This document shows positions 9,888 through 18,076 of a stretch of DNA of 64,000 nt, in pieces. A model generated the notes under the pieces. That model searched no databases, was not told where the DNA came from, and was given only the letters and a program-made list of their open reading frames with translations. The stretch covers positions 1,240,001 to 1,304,000 of the forward strand of contig NZ_JAGSYA010000003.1 of NCBI RefSeq assembly GCF_025685395.1, written 5' to 3'. The stretch comes from Terriglobus tenax. Its GTDB lineage: Bacteria; Acidobacteriota; Terriglobia; Terriglobales; Acidobacteriaceae. Position 1 is the first letter of the stretch; the number at the start of each line of letters is the position of its first letter. A program made the translations under genes and the position numbers.

Positions 9888-11339
9888 TTATTGGCTGGCC
9901 GCTTGTAAAAAAGGTTCAAGATCTCCACGGACGGCCTGGAGATGCAGAAATGCCCGCCATACATTCAGTCTGGCAATCGCATCATCAATCTCTGCTTGAA
10001 CAAGCAAACGTTGCGCCTGCGCCACATCGTCAATCGACGTGAGTCCGGCTTTGTACCTGGCATTTGCCTGGGCAATCGTTGTTTGTGCGGCGTTCAATGT
10101 GATCGGTGTATTCTCTGCAACGGTATAGCTTGCGCGAAGCACGGCCTGGGCCTGGGAAAACTGCTCCTGCAGTGATCGGCTTGCAAGTTCTTCGTTGGCC
10201 CGGGCCGCCTTCAAAAGGGAGCCTTGCGTGGCTTCACGGGCATGGATACTGGCAAAGTCCATAAACGGAAATGTGACATTGACGCCGGCAGCATAGTTCG
10301 CAACATTGGGGGCAAGGCCATTCGCTCCAGTCAGTCGCTGACCGTTCGTCTCCGCGCCAGATCCTCGAGCATAGCCGGCGGCTTCCAGGTTAAACTGCGG
10401 AACCCAGCTTCTCTCGACAGCACGCAACTGGGCTGCTGATTGGGCAACGGAGGCCTTCCGTTCTGCCAGTAACGGATTGGCAGACGGCTGAAATGGAACG
10501 CCATCGTCCGGAATCGCCGGAAGGCGCGTAAGGACTCCAGCAGAAATAAGGGAACTGGGATGAACGTCGGGTTTGATCAGAAACTTGATCAGTGTGGCAC
10601 GGCTCATCTCGACAGCTTCATCCGCAAAGGCAAGTTGAACCTTGGCCAACGATTTTTCAGCTTCCACGCGCGACTCATCCGCTCCCGGTCTTAGCTGTGC
10701 GGTGGCAAGTGCATGAATGTTTTGCCGGATCGTCTCCCAGTTGTCCACGGCAGCTTGTGCCGCTATCCGTGTCTGACTCGCGACAATGTATGTCAGATAG
10801 GCATCGGCTGCGGCAGTCGATACCTCGAGTTGAGTTCTCTGTGCCGTTGCTGTGGCCTTGTCCTTTGCTGCAATCGCCGACACCACGTTGGCGTGACGCA
10901 ATCCGAAATCGAAAGGCTGCCAGTTCACCAGGAATCCCGCGGCGCTGCCCCACACAGAACCGCCATTGTTGCTGCCAATCACGGGTCCCGAGATAGAAGG
11001 CAGTGTCGCCTGGGGCAGCATGGCTCCAAAAACATTGTTTCGCGTGCCACGATTGAACTGGACGATCCCATCAATACGCGGCAGGTATGCCGAACGCATG
11101 AGTCGTATATTTGCCACTGACGCATTCAACTCAGCTTCGGTGACATGGATCAGTGGATAGTCCCGTTCCGCGTCACGTACAACCGTGACGATGGACAGGG
11201 GCGCGTCTGGTCCGCCCGAGCTCACTGCGACCTGGGCAAAGATGGATGATGCCGCAAGAGCCGCTCCGCAGCCACAGATCATCCGGGTTATCCAGCGGCA
11301 GGCGAAGACTTTTGCGAAACTTGTCCTATTCGTCTTCAA
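9888..11339 (-). CDS. TolC-family outer-membrane efflux channel
   Basis: This 483-residue protein has a signal sequence (about 1-36, ending ASSIFAQ). Two repeated OEP units of long amphipathic helices follow, with strands typical of TolC/OprM (for example PRIDGIVQFNRGTRNNVFG and LNAAQTTIAQANARYKAGLTSIDDVAQAQ). It lacks an N-terminal lipobox. It overlaps the padR 3' end by 14 bp and precedes the permease, so padR, tolC, permease and adaptor form one transcription unit. It provides the outer-membrane duct of the tripartite pump. Confidence 0.88.
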   Translation of the reverse strand: MKTNRTSFAKVFACRWITRMICGCGAALAASSIFAQVAVSSGGPDAPLSIVTVVRDAERDYPLIHVTEAELNASVANIRLMRSAYLPRIDGIVQFNRGTRNNVFGAMLPQATLPSISGPVIGSNNGGSVWGSAAGFLVNWQPFDFGLRHANVVSAIAAKDKATATAQRTQLEVSTAAADAYLTYIVASQTRIAAQAAVDNWETIRQNIHALATAQLRPGADESRVEAEKSLAKVQLAFADEAVEMSRATLIKFLIKPDVHPSSLISAGVLTRLPAIPDDGVPFQPSANPLLAERKASVAQSAAQLRAVERSWVPQFNLEAAGYARGSGAETNGQRLTGANGLAPNVANYAAGVNVTFPFMDFASIHAREATQGSLLKAARANEELASRSLQEQFSQAQAVLRASYTVAENTPITLNAAQTTIAQANARYKAGLTSIDDVAQAQRLLVQAEIDDAIARLNVWRAFLHLQAVRGDLEPFLQAASQ

Positions 11340-11634
11340 TCAGTTCTCCAAAGAGTTCACGTACGCGTTTTTTCGCTGTCTTCAGAGCTCGCCGTCCAGT
11401 TGGGGTAATGCTGTAGACCCTGCGGCTGCTTTTCCCGGACCGCTCTTCACTCGACTTGAGGTAGCCTCGCTTCTCCAGGCCATGCAGAATCGGATAGAGC
11501 GTTCCGGGGCTGATCTTGTACCCGTGATGGGCAAGCTCCTCCGCCATGCCGGCGCCAAAAATCAGCTCTTTCTCCGCATGGTGCAGAATGTGAAGACGAA
11601 TCATACCAGAATAGAGATCGCGGTCGTCTGTCAT
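11326..11634 (-). CDS. PadR family transcriptional regulator
   Basis: From the ATG at 11634 the protein is 102 residues (MTDDRDLYSGMIRLHILHHA), matching small PadR-s2 proteins; an upstream in-frame ATG at 11685 would add 17 unlikely residues and cover the palindromes. The winged helix is clear: HILHHAEKELIFGAGMAEELAHHG, ISPGTLYPILHGLEKRGYL and SRRVYSITPTGRRAL (shown in parts). The C-terminal dimer helix is short. It leads the efflux operon and overlaps tolC by 14 bp, so it most likely auto-represses the pump and releases it on ligand binding. Two overlapping palindromes just upstream are the likely operator. Confidence 0.9.
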   Translation of the reverse strand: MTDDRDLYSGMIRLHILHHAEKELIFGAGMAEELAHHGYKISPGTLYPILHGLEKRGYLKSSEERSGKSSRRVYSITPTGRRALKTAKKRVRELFGELIEDE

Positions 11635-11644
11635 GGAAACGCAT

Positions 11645-11664
11645 TTCGATATCGAACAACGATA
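11645..11664. promoter_or_regulatory. Putative PadR operator (two overlapping palindromes)
   Basis: TTCGATATCGAA (11645-11656) is a perfect 12-bp palindrome, and TATCG-AACAA-CGATA (11650-11664) is a 5-5-5 inverted repeat that overlaps it. Both sit 11-30 bp upstream of the padR start codon, in the expected place for an autoregulatory operator. Confidence 0.5.
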
Positions 11665-11810
11665 CCAAAATGCACAAACCCCCAAATAAACGTTCTATGA
11701 ATCCAGATCTGCGCCGACTCCTCAGTACTCCTTCGCGATGCGTGTGTCACGTGCCGTACAAACAACAAGGCGGAGCCGAAGCTCCGCCTTGATCAAACCA
11801 ACACTTTGTC

Positions 11811-14800
11811 TTAGAAATCGAGGCGAAGTGCAAGTTGCCCGGTTCTGTTTCCGGAATTCTCCGCTGTCTGCGTCGATGTGATCTGCCCGAACGAGTCCGG
11901 AGCAGAAACATTCACCGCAGGCGGCGCGAAGTTAGGATGGTTCGGCAGGTTGGTGAAGGTCGCTTCGAAGCGAAGCCGCAAAGACTCCTTCAGGTTGAAC
12001 GTCTTCGCCAGCCCACCGGCAACGGCGGTTGTTCCGGGCCCAACAAGACTGCCAACCGCGCAGTTGCCAATGCGGCCGGCGCCGGGCACCGGGTTGAAGG
12101 CATCAATATTGAAGTAGTTCGCAAGCGAGCGGCTTGCCGGGACTGGATTCCCAATGCAATCCGGTCGAAGCGCCGCCCCACGAAACACAAGGTTCAGGTT
12201 CGCCGTGTCATAGCTGGGACTGGTCGTTGGCGTAAGGTACGGACCTGTCTGCCAAAGCGAAACCGTACTCACCTCCCAGCCGCCCAGCAAGGCCTCCCCA
12301 ACGGAATTCATTCCACCCAGGTAGGCCCGATGACGGCCAACGGGCAGTTGATAGATCGCGGATGCAAGAAAGCGTTGACGCCGCGTTCCAACAACGTTGC
12401 CACGATTCGCGCGCAGGTTGAAGCGGTCCGCGACAGGAGTTCCGTAGTTGACCTCCGGTGCGAAGACAGAAGGTGCATCGCCGGCGGCATTGCTCAGGTT
12501 TTTCGCCCAGGTGTGATTCACCTGGAAGAGAAGCCCATGGCTCATCCGCTGGTTGAACTCCGTTTGAAATGCCTGGTAGTTTGCCCCGCCCGCGTTCTCG
12601 CTCGATAGAATGCGTGCCCAGTTAGGATAAGGACGCTTACTGTAGTCGTTGGCCGTGGTACTGGCATGCTGCTGGTTCAGATCAACCGTCTGTCCCATGC
12701 GATACGAGTTCATGCCGACGTAGCTGATACGAAGACTCATCGCATCCGTAAGCTGACGCTCCACCGTAAAGTTCCACTGTGCGGCCTGCGGATCGCGGAA
12801 GTGCAGATTCACGTTCTGATAGAAATCACCGGTACCCGCGCTTTCAGCGGCTGTCTGCGATGCCTTTACATACGGAAACTGAAACGCCGGCTGTCCATTG
12901 GCCTGCAGGTTCGACGTAGTCTGCACCACGCCTACGTTGATGTTTGTCGTATTGAAGGAGAGTTGTCCAAGGCTGGTCATCGTGAAGATGCCGAAGCCCG
13001 CACGAAGAACAGTCTTGTTGTCGCCAAAGGGGCGATACGCAATGCCTAACCGCGGCTGAAAGTTCTTTTTGTAGAACGCACGAAGGCCATCACCAACACC
13101 GACACTGCTTGCCTTCTCGATCGGGGCGCAGGGAAGCGACGGATTCACACCAGGGCAGGCATTGATCGTATTGAGCATCGCTTGTCTGGCATTTCCATGG
13201 TTCGGCAGGATAAAGCCTCCATTCGAAGGATCGAAGGCTCCAAGATTGTTGTTCTCACTGACAAACGGTGGCAGTGCCTGCCAGCGCAAGCCTGCGCTCA
13301 ATGTAATGTATCGCGTCACATGCCATTCATCCTGAGCATAGAGTCCAGTCTGATAGGCATGCAGCTTCGTGTCAGGGCCGGACTGTGCCACATAGCTCTT
13401 CGAAGGAAGTCCAAGCAACAGGTCAGCGAAGGCATTGCCGCTGAAGGTCGCAGCATTGAAGGTAAATGCTCCGAAATCGTTCGAGCCGCCAAAGCTTTCA
13501 AGATCCGTGTAACGAACCCGGCGTACATCTACGCCAAACTTGATGGTATGGCTGCCCTTCACCCACGAGAGATTGTCTGTGAACTGCAGCGTTTGCGAAC
13601 GGAGAGTCCCCGTCTTGTCCCGGCCGATTGTCGTGAAGTTTGTTCCGTCGCTAAAATCGAAAGTCGGAAAGGCATTGACTCCCGGAACATCGCTCAGGTC
13701 CAGCCCTTGCAGGCCAAGCGTTTGAACCGCGCTTGCTCCGCTGATGGGGAAGTCAACGACCGACGTGTAAAAGGTAAGGCCAAAGCGCGCCTCATTCAGC
13801 AGCGTCGGACGAACAGCATAGTTATGCGAAAGAATGAGGTTACGATTTGACTCGCGCCGGACCTCGTTCGGCAGCAGGTTATTCGTAATGCTTGAGTCCA
13901 CATTCTTCCAACTCCAGCGGCCATAAAGCTGCTGCTTGTCCGTCAAGGTGCGGTCAATGCGGACATCGTATCCATTGATGTTCGCCGGAGTGGGTGCCTG
14001 CACACGGTAGTTGCCGGTCAAATCTGGACCGCCACCGGAATTTGGAGCAGGAACGTAATTGTTGAAGAGCGACCTGGAAACTGCGCTGATGCGGTTCGCA
14101 GGAATTTGATTGTTCGCAAACGGCATCCCGGTCGAAGGATCAACAACTGACGGCCCCGGCAGGTTATTGAGGTTGCCGCTGCGCATATCGAGCGTGGGGA
14201 CGCTGAGCACCAGGGGTGTCGTAAACCGGCGGCGATTCGCCTCGTAGTCTGCAAAGAAGAAGGTCTTGTCTGCTCCGGACTTTATATGGGGCAGACGCAG
14301 CGGCCCACTGAAGCTGCCGCCAAAGGTGTTGTAAGCTTTGTGAGCCTTGCTATCGAATCCCCACGTCTTCGCATCGAAGGCGCTGTTCTGCAGATATTCG
14401 AACGCGCTCCCATGGAAACGATTATTGCCGCTCTTGGTGATGATCGTGACATCGGCCATCTGCGAGAACTCGGCATTGTTGTTGAACTGCGTCACCTTCA
14501 TCTCGCCAATCAGCTCGGAAGAAGGATTCATATTCGCCAGCGCTCCGTTCTGGCGGATGTTTACCGTGGATGTGCCGTCCACCGAATACTGAATCTGCGC
14601 CGAAGTGCCGCCGCCAATGGATACATTTCCGCTGCTGTCCTGCTGCACGCCGGGAACTGCAACCAGTGCAGCCAGCGGGCTGTCGTTTCCGCCACGGTAG
14701 TTCATCGGCAACTGCACCACCTGGTTGAACAGCTTGGTATCGCCGATCGTTCCATTCTCCGTGTTAACGGTGGCCGCATCCGCTTCAACGGAAACACTCT

Positions 14801-15170
14801 GCTGTGCATCGCCAAGCTGCACTTTCACATCCACGCGCAGCTGCTGGCGAGCATCAAGTGCAATGTTCGTGATGGTTGTATCCGCAAAGTTCGCAGCAGT
14901 TCCTGTGACCGCGTAGGTGCCAGGATTCAGGTTCAGTACCTGGTAGTCGCCGTTCGAATCGGCAACGGTGTCACGTTGCGAATTGTCATTCAGGTTTTTT
15001 ACGTGCACCGTCGCACCTGGAATAACCGCACCCGAGGGGTCCTGCACTGAACCGATAATGCTGCCAAATGTGGATTGCGCCGGTGCATGTCCAGCGAACA
15101 GCGCAATCGCCATCATCAAAATGGCGATTCTGCGCACCCGCAATACACTGCAACCTCCAAAGAATTTCAT
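11811..15170 (-). CDS. Oar-like TonB-dependent receptor (2)
   Basis: This is a 1119-residue outer-membrane protein with a good Shine-Dalgarno (AGGAG, 8 bp before the ATG). A signal peptide (about 1-32, ending GHAPAQ) is followed by a carboxypeptidase-regulatory-like domain (GSIIGSVQDPSGAVIPGATV, about 37-115). The plug carries QLPMNYRGGNDSPLAALVAVPGV and IQYSVDGTSTVN. The barrel runs to a C-terminal GQLALRLDF. Ligand is unknown. It stands alone on its strand, divergent from a two-component system with a 144-bp shared intergenic region, which suggests that the sensor kinase pair may control it. Confidence 0.88.
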   Translation of the reverse strand: MKFFGGCSVLRVRRIAILMMAIALFAGHAPAQSTFGSIIGSVQDPSGAVIPGATVHVKNLNDNSQRDTVADSNGDYQVLNLNPGTYAVTGTAANFADTTITNIALDARQQLRVDVKVQLGDAQQSVSVEADAATVNTENGTIGDTKLFNQVVQLPMNYRGGNDSPLAALVAVPGVQQDSSGNVSIGGGTSAQIQYSVDGTSTVNIRQNGALANMNPSSELIGEMKVTQFNNNAEFSQMADVTIITKSGNNRFHGSAFEYLQNSAFDAKTWGFDSKAHKAYNTFGGSFSGPLRLPHIKSGADKTFFFADYEANRRRFTTPLVLSVPTLDMRSGNLNNLPGPSVVDPSTGMPFANNQIPANRISAVSRSLFNNYVPAPNSGGGPDLTGNYRVQAPTPANINGYDVRIDRTLTDKQQLYGRWSWKNVDSSITNNLLPNEVRRESNRNLILSHNYAVRPTLLNEARFGLTFYTSVVDFPISGASAVQTLGLQGLDLSDVPGVNAFPTFDFSDGTNFTTIGRDKTGTLRSQTLQFTDNLSWVKGSHTIKFGVDVRRVRYTDLESFGGSNDFGAFTFNAATFSGNAFADLLLGLPSKSYVAQSGPDTKLHAYQTGLYAQDEWHVTRYITLSAGLRWQALPPFVSENNNLGAFDPSNGGFILPNHGNARQAMLNTINACPGVNPSLPCAPIEKASSVGVGDGLRAFYKKNFQPRLGIAYRPFGDNKTVLRAGFGIFTMTSLGQLSFNTTNINVGVVQTTSNLQANGQPAFQFPYVKASQTAAESAGTGDFYQNVNLHFRDPQAAQWNFTVERQLTDAMSLRISYVGMNSYRMGQTVDLNQQHASTTANDYSKRPYPNWARILSSENAGGANYQAFQTEFNQRMSHGLLFQVNHTWAKNLSNAAGDAPSVFAPEVNYGTPVADRFNLRANRGNVVGTRRQRFLASAIYQLPVGRHRAYLGGMNSVGEALLGGWEVSTVSLWQTGPYLTPTTSPSYDTANLNLVFRGAALRPDCIGNPVPASRSLANYFNIDAFNPVPGAGRIGNCAVGSLVGPGTTAVAGGLAKTFNLKESLRLRFEATFTNLPNHPNFAPPAVNVSAPDSFGQITSTQTAENSGNRTGQLALRLDF

Positions 15171-15314
15171 GGTCTATCTCCTGACTCGTCAGCCAATGGC
15201 CCGGTCAAAACGATTGCAACCCACAACGCATCAGGGAGGCATAAATGCGAAGCCGGCATTTTTCCTTTACGCCTTTCTTATGCGCCTCTCATTAGCCTCA
15301 AAGGTAGGGATGAC

Positions 15315-16745
15315 GTGAAGCGGATTCGCTCAAGGTCGGTGCTCATTGGCGCAGCTGCATGTGCGTCGGTTTCCGTGTTCGGCTACCTCTTCAACTCCCG
15401 GGTCGAGCTGGCTTTTGCCAGTGTTCTCTACCTTTTGCTGACCATCTTTGTTGCCTGGCAGGCCCGCCTTCGCGCTGCCATTGTGACCGCGGTATGGGCT
15501 ACGGTATGTCTCGACTTCTTCTTTACAGAGCCCAAGCTGGCGCTCCGGATGATCTCGCTTGCGGACTTCTGGTCCGTCGTCGCGTTTGCCTCGGTGGCGT
15601 TGCTTGTCAGCCATCTTTCCAGCCGGATCCGGCAACAGGCAGAAAATCTGAAAACCCAGGAAAAACGCCAGCGGGCCTTGTATGAGCTTTCCTCGGCAGC
15701 ACTGTCTCTTTATTGGGGTGATGGATTTGGAGAGCAGCTCGCCTCTCTGGTCCGAAAGACTCTGCACGCAGAGTTTGTCCATCTCTGGACCGTTCGCGAT
15801 GAACGAAACTACATTGCCGGTTGGTCCCATGTTGAGCCAGGCTCGATCCGCGCGGCCTTCATGGCTGGCCGCGACTTTGATCTTTCGCGAAATGATATTT
15901 ACGTTCGCTTGTTGAAGTCCGGCGTACGCGATATCGGTTTGCTTTGGATCAAAGCCGCAGACACGGACCCCTTCATGGCGGATTCTGTGGTGCCCATCAT
16001 CTCGTCGGCACTGGAACGTGCACGGGCCTTGAACAACGAGGTCACGGCGCAGTCGGAGCAGCTCTCAGAGCAGCTCCGCACCTCCGTGCTTGATGGACTC
16101 GCCCATGCGTTCAAAACCCCGCTGACAACCATCGCTTTATCAAGTGCTGGTCTGGCAGAGTTACCGGATATGGCGCGGGAGCAACGATCCGGCCTCGCGA
16201 ACATCATCCGCAAAGAGGCAGATCGTCTGAATGAAATCACGCAACAGGTTCTGAAAACCGCTCGGCTGGAATGGAACCAGGTTCTTAGCAGGCGGGAAAT
16301 CTCCTTGAGCACCTTGCTGGAAGAGGTTATTCATTCGCTTGGAAGCGAAGCGCAGATGCGGATTCACGTGACAAGTCGCAATCCCGCGCTTGTGGAAGCA
16401 GACCCGTCGGTGCTGAAGATCGCGTTTGAACAGATACTCGAAAACGCACTGAAGTATGGACAGGCCGGGACAGAGATACCGATCGAAATCCGGAGTGTGA
16501 AGACCTTGGTATCCGTGTCGATTCACAATACCGGCTCGTACATTCAACCCGAAGAACAGGAACTCATCTTCACGCGCTTCTACAGGAGTCCGAGCATGGC
16601 GTATCGCGCGGCTGGAACTGGACTCGGATTATCGGTGGCGCGTCACGCCGTAGAGGCGCACAGCGGGAAGATTCTTGTGCAGAGCGATATCGAAGCAGGA
16701 ACGACCTTCCGCATTGATTTGCCCGCGATAGGAGAAGAAAAATGA
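15315..16745 (+). CDS. KdpD-like membrane sensor histidine kinase
   Basis: I choose the GTG at 15315 (AAGGTAGGG just upstream), giving 476 residues; the longest ORF starts at 15075 but its N-terminus is antisense to the receptor signal region. Residues 5-110 are a DUF4118-type four-helix sensor membrane domain as in KdpD, followed by a GAF-like region (about 120-240). The HisKA motif LAHAFKTPLTTI has phospho-acceptor His264. HATPase boxes are ENALKYG (N) and GTGLGLSVARHAVE (G2). The residue after the His is Ala instead of the usual acidic residue, and the G1 box is HNTGSYI. It overlaps the response regulator by ATGA. Confidence 0.85.
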   Translation: MKRIRSRSVLIGAAACASVSVFGYLFNSRVELAFASVLYLLLTIFVAWQARLRAAIVTAVWATVCLDFFFTEPKLALRMISLADFWSVVAFASVALLVSHLSSRIRQQAENLKTQEKRQRALYELSSAALSLYWGDGFGEQLASLVRKTLHAEFVHLWTVRDERNYIAGWSHVEPGSIRAAFMAGRDFDLSRNDIYVRLLKSGVRDIGLLWIKAADTDPFMADSVVPIISSALERARALNNEVTAQSEQLSEQLRTSVLDGLAHAFKTPLTTIALSSAGLAELPDMAREQRSGLANIIRKEADRLNEITQQVLKTARLEWNQVLSRREISLSTLLEEVIHSLGSEAQMRIHVTSRNPALVEADPSVLKIAFEQILENALKYGQAGTEIPIEIRSVKTLVSVSIHNTGSYIQPEEQELIFTRFYRSPSMAYRAAGTGLGLSVARHAVEAHSGKILVQSDIEAGTTFRIDLPAIGEEK

Positions 16746-17443
16746 CACGAACAGTGATGATCGTCGAAGACGACGCCGCATTACGGGAAAGCCTGTCAAG
16801 CACCTTGTCCGCAATGGGGCTTGCAACTATAAAAATCGCGAGCGGGGACGAATGTCTTGCGTATCTTCATGATCAGCACGAGGATGTCGACGTCGTGCTG
16901 CTGGATCTGAATATGCCCGGGCTGGGTGGAATCGCGACCTGCCGCCAGCTTCGCGAAGCCTTTCCACATATCGGCATCATCGTCTTAACTGTTCGTGATG
17001 CCGAGGCAGATAAGATTTCGGCGCTTGATGCTGGCGCTGATGATTACGTCACCAAGCCATTTCAGCTTGGCGAGCTCTTCGCACGCATCCGCGCGGCATT
17101 TCGTCGCCGAAGGATCATGCTTGCGGAGCACGAAACTCCAATCGAAAGCGGTGAAATCTTTCTCGACCCGGAACTTTATCGTGTGACAAGGCGCGGCTCT
17201 CCGCTACACCTTACGCCAACAGAGTTCAAGCTATTGCATCTTTTGATGCAGCACATGGGACGCCCTCTCTCCCACCAGTTTCTGCTCACGTCTGTATGGG
17301 GTCCAAACTACGGAAACGAACGCGAGTACCTTCGCACTTATATCAACCAGCTGCGCCGCAAAATCGAAGAGGAACCGGCGCGTCCAAAGCTTCTGCTTAC
17401 AGAGAACTACATCGGGTACCGCTTTAACGACACGACCCTGTGA
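16742..17443 (+). CDS. OmpR/KdpE-type response regulator
   Basis: The 233-residue protein has a receiver domain (1-120) with the acidic pocket EDDAAL, phospho-acceptor Asp in VVLLDLNMPG (about residue 53), and conserved Lys in DDYVTKPF. A winged-helix DNA-binding domain follows (about 135-230; LTPTEFKLLHLLMQH, LRTYINQLRRKIE). It is translationally coupled to the kinase (ATGA overlap), so both form a two-component pair. Target genes are not evident; no kdpFABC is present, so potassium sensing cannot be assumed. The divergent receptor and the small secreted protein downstream are the natural candidates. Confidence 0.92.
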   Translation: MTRTVMIVEDDAALRESLSSTLSAMGLATIKIASGDECLAYLHDQHEDVDVVLLDLNMPGLGGIATCRQLREAFPHIGIIVLTVRDAEADKISALDAGADDYVTKPFQLGELFARIRAAFRRRRIMLAEHETPIESGEIFLDPELYRVTRRGSPLHLTPTEFKLLHLLMQHMGRPLSHQFLLTSVWGPNYGNEREYLRTYINQLRRKIEEEPARPKLLLTENYIGYRFNDTTL

Positions 17444-17497
17444 TCCTTTATGCCTTCTTCATCTCTTTGGTAAGACGCTGACTGAAGGAGATATCGT

Positions 17498-17857
17498 ATG
17501 TTTCGTTCCGCTTGCGCCACGGTCGCACTTGTATGCACTTTGCTCTCGTCTGCCACGCTTCGATCCGAGGTCCCGGAGCAGTATTCACGCAAAGAGCTCA
17601 AGTCTCTGATTCAATCAGCCCGCTCTCCGGAGCAGTATGCAGAGCTCTCAAGGTACTTCCATAATCAGGCGCATCATTTCAAAAATCTTGCCGCCGTACA
17701 GGAAGCCGCCATGGAGAGGGAATTGAATCATACCTCCGGAGCGAAGTACCCCTCCGGATATGAAAGCGCACTTCACCTGCGTGATTATTACAACCAGCGT
17801 GCGGCAAAGTTTGAGACGATGGCGAACAGCTACGATCGTCTGCTTAAATCCTTCTAA
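17498..17857 (+). CDS. Small secreted helical protein of unknown function
   Basis: The gene has a strong Shine-Dalgarno (GAAGGAG) and encodes 119 residues. Residues 1-23 are a signal peptide (MFRSACATVALVCTLLSSAT). The mature part is predicted mostly helical and rich in charged and aromatic residues (EQYAELSRYFHNQAHHFK, ALHLRDYYNQRAAKFE). It has no cysteines after the signal and no recognisable domain. I do not recognise the family beyond short secreted acidobacterial proteins. It follows the two-component system by 54 bp and could be co-transcribed or be a target. Confidence 0.65.
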   Translation: MFRSACATVALVCTLLSSATLRSEVPEQYSRKELKSLIQSARSPEQYAELSRYFHNQAHHFKNLAAVQEAAMERELNHTSGAKYPSGYESALHLRDYYNQRAAKFETMANSYDRLLKSF

Positions 17858-17862
17858 ATCCT

Positions 17863-18052
17863 TACATTGCCAACTTCGGAAGCCATAAGATCCGCGAAGT
17901 ATTTGCCAGTAACGGATTGATTGCGACAATCGCCGGCACCAGGGGGGCAGTTTTGCTGCCCTCGCGCTGCTGGCTGCTCCGGCAGGCATCGCGCTTTGGG
18001 TCAGCTATATGCCCAGGCACGAAGAAGGCCCCTGTCTTCAGGGGCCTTCTTC
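17863..18052 (+). pseudogene. Possible frameshifted coding remnant
   Basis: Frame 1 reads open through FGSHKIREVFASNGLIATIAGT. After a run of six G (17942-17947) the next frame continues as SFAALALLAAPAGIALWVSYMP, which looks like a membrane helix, and ends at a stop inside the terminator hairpin. There is no start codon in either frame. This reads like a decayed small membrane protein, but chance cannot be excluded. Confidence 0.25.
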
Positions 18053-18055
18053 GTG
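18018..18055. terminator. Strong bidirectional intrinsic terminator
   Basis: A perfect 17-bp stem (18018-18034 with 18039-18055) closes a 4-nt TCTT loop. It lies between the plus-strand regulator region and the convergent minus-strand Tat protein gene, whose stop is at 18077-18079. Confidence 0.8.
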
Positions 18056-18076
18056 AGCAGAAATCCGGATGAGGGT

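Noticed and set aside
15075-15314. 80-codon N-terminal extension of the histidine kinase
   Set aside because: It overlaps the start region of the divergent receptor and has no homology-like pattern; the GTG at 15315 has a good RBS and gives a normal KdpD-like N-terminus.
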